Assembly (NCBI RefSeq): GCF_017302985.1
Contig: NZ_JAFIMU010000002.1
Coordinates: forward strand, 620,001-684,000
Origin: Corallococcus macrosporus
Lineage (GTDB): Bacteria; Myxococcota; Myxococcia; Myxococcales; Myxococcaceae
Length of the DNA stretch: 64,000 nucleotides
Direction: 5' to 3'
Part shown: positions 23,120 to 35,100 of the stretch, one piece after another
Numbering within the stretch: position 1 is the first letter of the stretch
How the letters are laid out: the number at the start of each line of letters is the position of its first letter
Notes under the pieces: generated by a model
The model's database searches: none
What the model was told of the DNA's origin: nothing
The model's input: only the letters and a program-made list of their open reading frames with translations
Program-made: the position numbers and the translations under genes

Positions 23120-26100
23120 CTACAGCGCCCGCAGGTGGTGGAGCAGTCGCTCCGCCACGGTGGAGGCGTTGGGGGCGCTCAGCATCGTGTAGTGGTCGCC
23201 CGGCACCTCGTACCGGGTGACGGGCCCCGTGAGCCACGTGCTCCAGTCCGGTTCCCCGGAAGCGGTTGGCGCCGTGGCGGCCCGGAAGAGCAGCGTGGGC
23301 CCCGAGTAGCCACCACCGGGCACGTAGCCGCGCTGCGCGTCGTAGAGCCTCGAGTGCAGGTCGAACAGGCGCGCCGCGCCGTCCAGGTCCAGGCCCAGGC
23401 CCAGGTCCTTCGCGGGCGAGCTCCGGAGCTGCTCCAGGACGTAGGCGAGTTGCCCGCGTCCTTCCAGGCGTCGCAGCCGGTCCAGGTCCAGGGACAGCTC
23501 CTGCCAGGGCAGCCCGAGCGTCCGGGCGAAGAGGGCCAGCATGCCGAGCGGGTCGGCCGCGGGACGGGGCTGGGGCGTGGGCACGGTGGAGTCCATCAGG
23601 GCCAGCAGCTCCACCTGTTCTCCGGTGTGCTGGAGCTGACGCGCCATCTCCAGGGCGACGAGCCCACCGAAGGACCAGCCTCCCAGCAGGTACGGCCCAT
23701 GTGGCTGCACGGCGCGGACCTGGGACAGGTAGTCGCGTGCCATCGCTTCGATGGAAGCGGGAGGCAGCGCGCCGCCGTCCAGCCCCGATGCGGACAGACC
23801 GTAGACGGGCCGGTCGTGACCGAGCTGTCGGATCAGCTCCGTGTAGCCGAGCACGCTGCCGCCACCGCCATGGACGAGGAAGAGGGGACGCGCGCTGGAG
23901 GTGCCCGCGTCCAATCGCACGAGGTTGGGGGGAAGCGCGGTGGCTTCCTGCCGCATCCGGTGCGCCAGCTGCTCCACGGTGGAGTGCTGGAAGAGGGCGG
24001 CCATGGGGAGCACCTGGCCCGTGTGTTCGCGGATGGCCGCGACGAGGCGCAGGGCGAGCAGTGAGTGGCCACCGAGGTCGAAGAAGCTGTCGGTGACGCT
24101 GACGCGAGGCACGCGCAGCACCTCCGCGAAGGACCGTGCCAGCTGTTCCTCCAGCGACGTGCGGGGCGCGACGTAGGCGCCGTCCGAGGCCGGGGAGTAG
24201 GGCGCGGGGAGGGCCTTGCGGTCGACCTTGCCGTTGGCCGTGAGGGGCAGGGCGTCCAGGCGGCTCACGGTGGAAGGCACCATGTAGTCGGGCAGCCGCT
24301 GCTTGAGGAATGCGCGCAGCTCGGCGACGTCGAGGGACGCGGGAGCGACGACGTAGGCGGTAAGTCGCTTGTCGCCGGGCACGTCCTCACGGGCCATGAC
24401 GATGGCCTCGCGCACGTCGGAGTGGGCCAGGAGCGCGGCTTCGATTTCAGCCAGCTCGATGCGGAAGCCCCGCACCTTCACCTGCGCATCCGCGCGGCCC
24501 AGGAACTCCAGCACGCCGTCCTCGCGCCAGCGGCCGAGGTCGCCAGTTCGATAAAGGCGGGCACCTGGAGTGGAAGAGAAGGGATGGGGGACGAAGCGCT
24601 CCGCGGTGAGTGAGGGCTGGCCCACGTAGCCGCGGGCAAGGCCCTCTCCGCCGACGTAGAGCTCGCCCTGCACGCCCGGAGGGACGGGCTGGCCGGAATC
24701 ATCGAGCACGTACACCTGCGTGTTGCCCAGGGGGCGGCCCAGCGGAACGGCAGTGCCCACCTGGGAGGCCTGAGTGAAGCGATGGCTGGTGGCGAAGACC
24801 GTGGTCTCCGTGGGGCCGTAGCCGCCGGTGACAGGGACGCCCAGTTGCTCCAGCACCTTGCGGACATGGGGAGCGGAGACGACGTCGCCACCGGTGAGCA
24901 CCTGGCGCAGCGAGCGAAGCGCGGGCAGGTGCGAGTCCACCACCTGGGTGAAGAGGCCGGAGGTGAGCCATAGCGTCGTCACACCATGGCGCACCAGCAC
25001 GCGCTCCAACTCATGCGGATCCGTCGGAGGGTGGGGAGGGAAGACGGCCAGCTTCGCGCCATGCAGCAGCGCGCCCCACACTTCGAGGGTGGAGGCGTCG
25101 AAGGCGAGAGGCGCCATGAGCAGCAGCGTCTCGTCAGGGCCGAAGCGGGCGTAGTCGACACCGAAGAGGGTACGGAGCACGGCCGCATGAGGCGTACCGA
25201 CACCCTTCGGCCTGCCGGTGGAGCCGGAGGTGAAGTCGATATACGCGAGGCTCAGGGGTTGAGCGCTGGAAGGAGGCGCATGCATGGGCATGGCACCCAG
25301 TGACACCTCCTCCAGCACCACAGGCAGCGCGCCCTCGTGAGGCAGCTTTGGCAGCAATGCGCGAGACGTGAGGAGGACGCGGGGACGGGTGACCTCCACC
25401 ATCGCGGTCAGCCGCTCATGCGGATACGCCGGGTCCAGGGGCACGTAGGCCGCACCGGCCTTGAGGATGGCGACGAGCGAGACGACCAGCTCCAGCGAGC
25501 GCTCCAGCGCCACCGCCACTCGCGAGTCCGTGCCCACTCCCAGCGAGCGCAGGTGCCACGCGAGCTGATTGGCGCGCTCCTCCAGTTGCCGGTACGTCAG
25601 CCGCGCATCACCGAATTCGACGGCGACCTTCTCAGGGAAGCGGGCCACCACGCGCGCGAAGACCTCTGGCAGCGTGGCGTCGCGCGGGAACTCGGAGGCG
25701 TTCGTGCTCCAGTCCACCAACACCTGCTGGCGCTCCGCTGACGTCAGCAGCGACACGGAATCCAGCGACGCCTCGGGCCGGGCAACGAGCCCTTCCGCCA
25801 ACATGCGGAAGTGCTCCGCCATCCTTGCCGCCGTGCGCGGCTCGAACAGCGCGGTGTTGTAGCCCAGGGTCCCCGTGAAGCCTTCCGGTGACTCCGCCAA
25901 ACTCAACTCCAGGTCGAACTTGGCGGTGGTGTCCTCCACGTCCAGCGGGTGCAGCTTCAGTTCATCCGTGCGCAGTGCGCGCGGGCTGTCGCTGTCCCGC
26001 AGGGTGAAGAGGACCTGGAACAAGGGACTGCGGCTCGAATCGCGAGCGGGCTTCAGCTCCTCCACCAGCCGCTCGAACGGCAGGTCCTGATGGGCATAGG

Positions 26101-29100
26101 CCCCCAGCGCCGTCTCCTTCACCCGGCGCAGCAACTGGCGGAACGAACCCCGCCGGTCCACCCGGGCGCGCAGCACCAGCGTGTTGACGAAGAAGCCGAC
26201 CAGCCCCTCCAGTTCGCCATGCTCACGGCCCGCGATGGGCGAGCCAACGGCGAAGTCCTCCTGGCCGGAGTAGCAGGACAGGAGCACCTGCCACAGGGCG
26301 AGCAGCGCCATGAACGGTGTGGCGGCCTCCTGCTGACAGAGGGCCTTGAGCCTCCGCGAGCTCTCCCCTGACAGGCGCACGGGCACCTGGGCACCCTGAT
26401 ACGTCTGCACGGAGGGACGCGGCTTGTCCGTGGGCAGCTCCAACGCCTGCGGAGCACCCGCGAGCTGCCGCTTCCACCACCCCACCTGCTGCTCCAGCAC
26501 CTCGCCCTTCAGCCAGTCCCGCTGCCACGCCGCGAAGTCCGCGTACTGGAGCGCCAGCGGCGGCAGGGACGACGGCTGTCCTCTCGAGAACGCCGCGTAG
26601 AGCGCTCCCAGTTCCTCGACGAGGACGCGGTTGGACCAGCCGTCCGAGACGATGTGATGCAGCGTGACGAGCAGCACGTGGCGCTGTTCGGACAGGCGCA
26701 GCAGCGAGGAGCGCATCAGGGGCGCACGCGTCAGGTCGAAGGGCCTCAGCGCCTCCTCCAGCGCGAGTCGCCGGACCTCCGCGTCCTGATCCGCAGCCGG
26801 CAGTGAACGCAGGTCCACCCGAGAGACGGTCAGCTCCGCCTGCGCATGCGGGTGCTGGACCGGCTCACCGTCCTCGCGAGCATGGAACGTGGTGCGCAGC
26901 GCTTCGTGACGGTGGACGAGCTCCCGCAGGCCACGAACCAGCGCCTCGGTGTCCAGAGGACCATCGAGCCGCAAGGCAGCAGGGATGTTGTAGTGGACGC
27001 TCCCCGGCTGGAGCCGGTCGAGGAACCACAAGCGCTGCTGCGCGAAGGACAGCGGCAGCGGCCCGGTGCGAGCCACCGCCACCAGCGGCGGACGCGGCAC
27101 CGCTTGCCGGTCAAGCAACGCGGCTTCGACCCGCGCGGCCAGCGACTCCACTGAAGGCGCCTCGAACAACGCGCGCAGCGGCAGCTCCGCGCCCGTCTCC
27201 GTGCGCACGCGCGACACCACCTGCGTCGCGAGCAGCGAGTGTCCACCCAGCGCGAAGAAGTCGTCCCTCACGCCCACCCGGGGCACTCGCAGCACCTGCG
27301 CCCAGATGGCCGCCAGCCTCGCTTCCGTCTCGGTCCTCGGGGCTTCGTACGTGCCGCCGGACGTGGGCGCCTCTGGTTCCGGCAGGGCCTTGCGGTCCAC
27401 CTTGCCGTTGGCGTTCAGCGGCAGCGCGTCGAGCACCACCACCGTCCCCGGCACCATGTACTCCGGCAACCGCTGGCGCAGGTCCGTCTTCAACGCCTTC
27501 GTCTCCACCGACGCGCCTGACTTCGGCGCCACGTACGCGACGAGCCGTCTCTCCTCGCCCTCTCCCTTCGCCACCACCACCGCGTCCTTCACCGCCGCAT
27601 GCTGGCGCAGCGCGGATTCGACTTCGCCCAGCTCGATGCGGAAGCCGCGCACCTTCACCTGGAAGTCCACGCGGCCCAGGTACTCCAGCACGCCGTCCGC
27701 GCGGTAACGGACCCGGTCCCCCGTGCGGTACATCCGGCTGCCCGAGGGTCCGTGCAGTTCCGGCACGAACCGCTCCGCCGTCAGCTCCGGCCTCGACAGG
27801 TAGCCGCGTGCCTGCCCTTCGCCCGCCAGATACAGCTCGCCCGCGACGCCGATGGGCACCGGTTGCAGGTTCGCGTCCAGGACGTACGCCCGCGTGTTCG
27901 TCAGCGGCCGGCCGATGTTCGGCACCTCGTCGCGTCCCACCCGCGAGGCCGTGGAGTACGTCGTGTCCTCCGACGGGCCGTACAGGTTGTACAGCTTGCG
28001 CACCGTGGGGATGGCGTACACCTCCTTCGCCAGCGTCTCCGGCAGGGCTTCGCCCGCCAGGTTCACCACGCGCACGGAGGGCGGCACCGCGCCCATCTTC
28101 ACCAGTTGCGCCATCGCCGACGGCACCGTGTTGATGAGCGTGACCTCCGCCTCCGGTTTCGCTTCGGCCAGGGACAGCGCGTCTCGCACCACCACCACGC
28201 TGCCGCCGCGGACCAGCGGCGCGAACAGCTCGAAGACCGACAGGTCGAAGTTGAGGCTCGTCGCCGCGAGCACCGCCTGCGTCTCCTCCTCCGTGAACGT
28301 CTCGGTGGCCCAGGCGAGGAACGCCACCGCGTTCCGGTGCGTCACCGACACGCCCTTGGGACGGCCCGTGCTCCCGGACGTGTAGATGAGATACGCCACG
28401 TTCTCCGGGTGCACTCGCGCCGGGGGCGCCGTCGCGGGCTCGTGCTCGAGGTCCGCGCCCCGGTCCAGGCACACCGCCTGTGCCGTGAAGGCGGGCAGGG
28501 ACACCAGCAGGTGCGAATGCGCCACCAGGGCCGGGCTGTTCGCGTCCTCCAGCAGCCAGCCCAGGCGATCCTTCGGGTAGCGCGAATCCAGCGGCACGTA
28601 CGCGCCGCCCGCCTTGAGGATGCCCAACGTGCCCACCACCACGTCCACCGTGCGCTCGACGCACAGGCCCACGCGGGACTCCGGTCCCACGCCCAGCTTG
28701 CGCAGCCGGTGGGCCAGTTGGTTCGCCCTCGCGTCCAGTTCCCGGTACGTCAGCCGCTGCGAGCCGCTCACGACCGCGACGGCGTCCGGCATGCGCCGGG
28801 CCTGGGCTTCGAAGAGGGACGGAATCGTCGCGTCGCGCGGGTACTCCGCCTGCGTCTGGTTCCACGTCACCAGCAGTTGGTGACGTTCGTCGGCCGTGAG
28901 CATGGGCAGCCGGCCCACGGCTTCGTCCGGCTTCGCCACCGCGGCCTCCAGCAGCGTGCGCAGGTGCTCCACCATCCGGGCGGCGGTGGAGGCTTCGAAC
29001 AGGTCCGTGCGGTAGCTCAGCGCGCCCTGCAGGCCCTGGGGCGTCCGAGCCAGGGAGAGGGTGAGGTCGAACTGCGTCGTCTGCTCGGCCTGCTCGAGAG

Positions 29101-32100
29101 GCAGCAGCCGCAGCGGCGCGGATCCGACGGACTGCGACAGCGCCGGAGCATTCTGGATCGCGAGCAGCACCTGGAACAGGGGCGAGTGGCTCAGGCTGCG
29201 TCGAGGTTGCAGCTCCTCCACCAGCTTCTCGAAGGGAGCCTCCTGGTGCTCATAGGCGGCGAGCGTGGTGGCGCGCACCTGGCCCAGCAGCGCGCGGAAG
29301 GAAGCCTTCGCATCGACGTGCGTGCGCAGGACCAGCGTGTTGACGAAGAAGCCGATGAGCCCCTCCGTGTCCTCGCGAGTGCGGCCCGCGATGGGCGAGC
29401 CCAGCGGGATGTCCTCCTGGCCGGAGTAGCGCGAGAGCAGCACCTGCCATGCCGACACCAGGCCCATGAAGAGCGTGGCGCCCTCGCGCTGGCATAGCGC
29501 CTGGAGGGCCTCCGTCAGCGCTCCCGACAGGTGCACGGGCACCTGCGCGCCACGCTGGGACTGGATGCGCGGGCGCGGCTTGTCGGTGGGAAGCTCCAGC
29601 AGCGGAGGCACACCGGCGAGCTGACGGCGCCAGTAGGCCAGGTGGTGCTCCAGCACCTCGTCCTTCAACCACGCGCGCTGCCACGCCGCGTAGTCGACGT
29701 ACTGGACGGGAAGGGGTGGCAGCGGCGACGGCTGGCCCGAGACATGGGCGCCGTAGAGCGCGGACAGCTCCCGCACGAGCACGCCCATGGACCAACCGTC
29801 GGAGACGATGTGGTGCATGTTCAGCCACAGCACGTGCGTCCGGGCGTCCAGGCGCAGCAGTGCCGCGCGCAGCAGGGGCCCGCGCTCCAGGTCGAACGGG
29901 CGCAGGGCTTCCTCTTGCAGCCGCTGCTTCACGACCTCGTCGGGGACCGCGCCCAGGTCCACCGTCTCCAGTGCGAAGGGCAGCGTGGGGAGGATGACCT
30001 GGACGGGCTCACCGTCCCGCGAGACGAAGACGGTGCGCAGGGATTCGTGGCGGGCGATGAGTGAGGCGAAGGACCGCTCCAGCGCGCCCACGTCCAGCGC
30101 GCCTTCCACGCGCAGGGCCAGGAAGAGGTTGTAGGCGGCGCTGCCCGGCTCCAGTTGATCCACGAGCCACAGCCGCTGCTGCGAGAAGGACAGGGGCAGC
30201 GGCCCCGTGCGAGCCACGGGGACAAGAGGCGGCGGGGGCGGCAGTGCCACCACGCCACGGCCGCGCAGCGCGCGGAGGACCTCGCGGGCCCGCCGGTGCG
30301 CCTCCGCCCAGGTGAGCCGGGTGCCCCCATGTCCGAAGGCAATCAGGTCCGGATGCAGCCGGGCCTGCGCCTCGATGAGCCCGTGCAGGGACGCGTCCTC
30401 CGCGGTCGTGGCGCCGGGCTCGCTCCAGGTGCGCGACAGCAGTTCGCGCTCCTCGAGCGTGAGCATGGGCAGCGCGGAGAGGCGGTGCTCCGGCGCGTGG
30501 ACCGCACTGGCCAGCAGCGTGCGCAGGTGGCTCACCATGCGGCTCGCGGTCGCCGGGTCGAAGAGGTCGGTGTTGTATTCGAGCAGGCCCTTCAATCCGG
30601 TGGCGGTGTCGTTGAGGGCCAGGGTGAGGTCGAACTTCGCCGTGCCGCCCCGGGGCTCCAGCGGGTGGAGGCGCAGGCCCGTGGTCAGCGTCTCCGGCAT
30701 GGGCGCGTTCTGGTACGCGAGCATCACCTGGAAGAGCGGCGTGCGGCCGGCGACGCGCTCCGGGCGCACGGCCTCCACCAGCTTCTCGAAGGGCACGTCC
30801 TGGTGCGCATACGCGCCCAGGGCCACGTCGCGCACGCGGGACAGCAGCTCCCGGAAGGTCGGGTCGCCGTCCAGCTTCGTGCGCAGCACCAGCGTGTTGA
30901 CGAAGAAGCCGATGAGCCCTTCGAGTTCCGCGTGGTGGCGCCCCGCGATGGGCGAGCCGACGGTGATGTCCTCCTGGCCGCTGTAGCGCGAGAGCAGCAC
31001 CTGGAACGTGGCCAGCACCACCATGGAGGGCGTGACGCCTTCGCTCCGGCAGAGCGCCTGCATCGCGTCCGACAGCTCGCGCGGGAACAGGAAGGGCACC
31101 ACCGCGCCCCGGAACGTCTGCACCGCGGGCCGAGGCCGATCCGTGGGCAGCTCCAGCGCCTTCGGTGCACCCTGGAGCTGCGCGCGCCACCAGCCGAGCT
31201 GGGCCTCCAGTGCCTCGTCGCGCAGCCAGCCTCGCTGCCAGACGGAGAAGTCCGCGTACTGCACGGGCAGCGGCTTCAGTTGCGCGGTCCGGCCCTCGAC
31301 GTGCGCGGCATACAGCGTGGTCAGCTCCTGGAGGAGCACGCCCATGGACCAGGCGTCGGAGATGACGTGGTGCATGGTCAGCAGCAGCAGGTGGTGACGC
31401 GCGCTCATGCGCACCAGGAGGACGCGCCAGAGTGGGCCGGCTTCCAGGTCGAAGACCTGACGGGCCTCGTCATCAAGCACGGAGCCGAGGACGTGCTCGG
31501 CATCGGGTAGGGCGCTCAGGTCCATCCAGCTCGCGGGCAGCGAGGCGGCCGGGGCGATGACCTGCACGGCGCCGGACGCGTGCTCACGGAAGGTGGTGCG
31601 CAGGGACTCATGCCGCTGGAGCAGGTCCCGCAGTGCGCGTGCGAGCGCGGGAACGTCGAGGGCTCCTTCGAGCCGCATGACGAACGGCAGGTTGTACGCG
31701 GTGCTCTCCGGCTCCAGCTTGGAGAAGAACCACAGCCGCTGCTGGGCGAAGGACAGGGGCAGGTCGCCGTCGCGAGGCACCGGCTTGAGCGCGGGCACGG
31801 ACAGGGCAGGGCGCACCGGGCCCTGGGACTCCAGGCGGCGCGCGATGGCTTCCACGGTGGGAGCCGCGAAGAAGTCCGCGATGGACAGCTCCGCCTGGAA
31901 CGTGCGCCGGATGCGCGAGAGAACCTGCGTGGCGCTCAGGGAGCTGCCGCCCAGCTCGAAGAAATGATCCTCGGCGCCGACGGTGCCGGACTGGAGGACC
32001 TCTTCCCAGAGCGTGGCGATCCGCTTCTCCGTGTCCGTGCGAGGCGGGCGCGTCCGGGCACGGGTCTGGAACGTGGAGGGATGGGGCAGGGCCTTGCGGT

Positions 32101-35100
32101 CGACCTTTCCGTTGGACGTGAGGGGCAGGGCGTCCAGGCGTCCCAGGACGGAAGGCACCATGTAGTCAGGCAGCCGCTGCTTGAGGAACGCGCGCAGTTC
32201 GGCGACGTCGAGGGACGCGGGAGCGACGACGTAGGCGACGAGGCGCTTGTCGCCGGGCACGTCCTCACGGGCCACGACGACGGCTTCACGCACGTCGGAG
32301 TGGGCCAGGAGCGCGGCTTCGATTTCAGCCAGCTCGATGCGGAAGCCCCGCACCTTCACCTGCGCATCCGCGCGGCCCAGGAACTCCAGCACGCCGTCAT
32401 CCCGCCAGCGGCCCAGGTCGCCGGTGCGGTAGAGGCGAGCGCCTGGAGTGGAAGAGAAGGGGTTGGGGACGAAGCGCTCCGCGGTGAGTGAGGGCTGGCC
32501 CACGTAACCGCGAGCAAGGCCCTCTCCGCCGACGTAGAGCTCGCCCTGCACGCCCGGAGGGACGGGCTGGCCGGAATCATCGAGCACGTACACCTGCGTA
32601 TTGCCCAGGGGGCGGCCCAGCGGAACGGCAGTGCCCACCTGGGAGGCCTGAGTGAAGCGGTGGCTGGTAGCGAAGACAGTGGTCTCCGTCGGTCCATAGC
32701 CGCCAGTGACAGGGACGCCCAACTGGTCCAGCACCTTGCGGACATGAGGCGCGGAGACGACGTCACCACCGGTGAGCACCTGGCGCAGCGAGCGAAGCGC
32801 GAGCAGGTGTGAGTCCACCACCTGGGTGAAGAGGCCGGAGGTGAGCCACAGCGTCGTCACACCATGGCGCACCAGCACGCGCTCCAACTCGTGCGGATCC
32901 GTCGGAGGGTGGGGAGGGAAGACGGCCAGCTTCGCGCCATGCAGCAGCGCGCCCCACACTTCGAGGGTGGAGGCGTCGAAGGCGAGAGGCGCCATGAGCA
33001 GCAGCGTCTCGTCAGGGCCAAAGCGGGCGTAGTCGACACCGAAGAGGGTACGGAGCACGGCCCTGTGAGGCGTCCCAACACCCTTGGGCCTGCCAGTGGA
33101 GCCGGAGGTGAAGTCGATATACGCAAGGCTCAGGGGTAGAGCGCTGGAAGGAGGCGCATGCACAGGCAGCGCATCGAGCGCCACCTCCTCCAGCACCACG
33201 GGCAGCATTCCCTCATCCAGGACGCGGCTTTTTTCCGTAGGCGCCAGCGCCGCCACGGTCAGCGTCTTCTCATCCGGGACACGGTCGTGAGCTGTGGACC
33301 CCAATACCACCGGCTGCATCCCGTCACGTGGGGCACGGTCCTGAGCCGTGGTCACCAGCGCCATGGGTAGCGTCTTCTCACCGGCGACGTGGGCTTGAGC
33401 TGCGGCTGTGCGCGGAAGCGCGGATTCAAGCCCGTGAGGCAGCTTCGGCAAGAGCGCACGTGAGGTGAGGAGGACGTGGGGACGAGCGTCCTCCACCATC
33501 GCCGTCAGACGCGCCTGCGGATACGCCGGATCCAGCGGCACATAGGCCGCACCGGCCTTGAGGATGGCGACGAGCGAGACGACCAGCTCCAGGGAGCGCT
33601 CCAGTGCCACCGCTACCCGCGAGTCCGTGTCCACGCCCAGCGAGCGCAGGTGCCACGCGAGCTGATTGGCTCGCTCCTCCAACTGCCGGTACGTGAGCCG
33701 CGCATCCCCGAACTCGACGGCGACCTTCTCCGGGAAGCGCGCCACCACGCGCGCGAAGACCTCTGGCAGCGTGGCGCCGCGCGGGTACTCAGACTCCGTC
33801 GCATTCCATTCCACCAGCACCCGCTGGCGCAGCTCGGCCGTGAAGGGCGCCACAGGGTCCCGTGGCTGCTCCTTCCACTCACGCGCGACGTCCTCCAGCG
33901 GAACCGTGGGCACGGCCCGCGTGCGGGACTCCTGCGACTTGCGCGGCGCCGGGACCGGTTGCCCCTTTCCCGCGAGTGCCTCGTCAATCAGGCGGGCCAC
34001 CGCCTCCAGCGAGGGAGACTCGAACAGGCGCCGGAGCGGCAGCTCCACCGAGAAGGTCTGGCGAATCCGGCTGAGCGCCTGCGTGGCCAGCAGCGAATGG
34101 CCGCCCAGGTCGAAGAAGTGATCGTTCGCCCCGACGCGCGTGACGCCGAGCAGCTCCTGCCACAACCCCGCCAGACGCTGCTCGGTGGGCGTGCGTGGCG
34201 CGACGTACTCCCGAGGATCACTCCCCGCCAGGTCCGGAGCGGGCAATGCCTTGCGGTCCACCTTGCCATTCGTCGTGAGCGGAAGCGCGGGCAGCACCAC
34301 CACGGCCGAAGGCACCATGTACTCAGGCAGCGCGTCCTTGAGCGCCGCCCTCAGCTCGGAACCCTGAGCGGTGACACCGTCGCGGAGCACGACGTAGCCC
34401 ACCAGCCGCTTGCCAGCGGGCCCGTCCTCGCGCGCCAGCACCACCGCGTCCCGCACGGGAGACAGCTTCGCCAGCGCGGCCTCCACCTCGCCCAGTTCGA
34501 TGCGGAAGCCACGCACCTTCACCTGCGCGTCCGCGCGGCCCACGAACTCCAGCGTGCCGTCCTCGCGCCAGCGCACCACGTCGCCCGTGCGGTACAGCCG
34601 TGCACCTGCTTCGCCAGAGAACGCATCCGGCACGAAGCGCTCGGCCGTCAGCGCGGGCCTGCCCGCGTAGCCGCGAGCCACGCCCACGCCGCCCAGGTGC
34701 AGCTCGCCCTTCACGCCCACGGGCACGAGCCCGCCCCGGGCATCCAGCACATACACACGCACGTTGGCCAGCGGCCGGCCGATGGAGGGCACGCGTCCGT
34801 CCGCCGTGCACTCGGTGAGCGTGGCCATGACCGTCGCTTCCGTGGGGCCGTACGTGTTCACGAACGTGCGGCCCGGAGCCCAGCGCGCCACCACCTCCGG
34901 GGGCAGCGCTTCACCTCCCGAGATGACGGTGCGCAGCGCGGGCAGTCCTTCCGGCGCCGTGGCCGCGAGCGTCGCGGGCGTGAGGCTGATGACGGTGAGG
35001 GCCTCATCGCGCAGCAGCTTGCGCAGCGGCTCGCCGGGCATCAGGTCTTCCAGCGGTGCCAGCACCAGCGTCGCGCCGCTGCACAGCGTGGTGAAGATCT

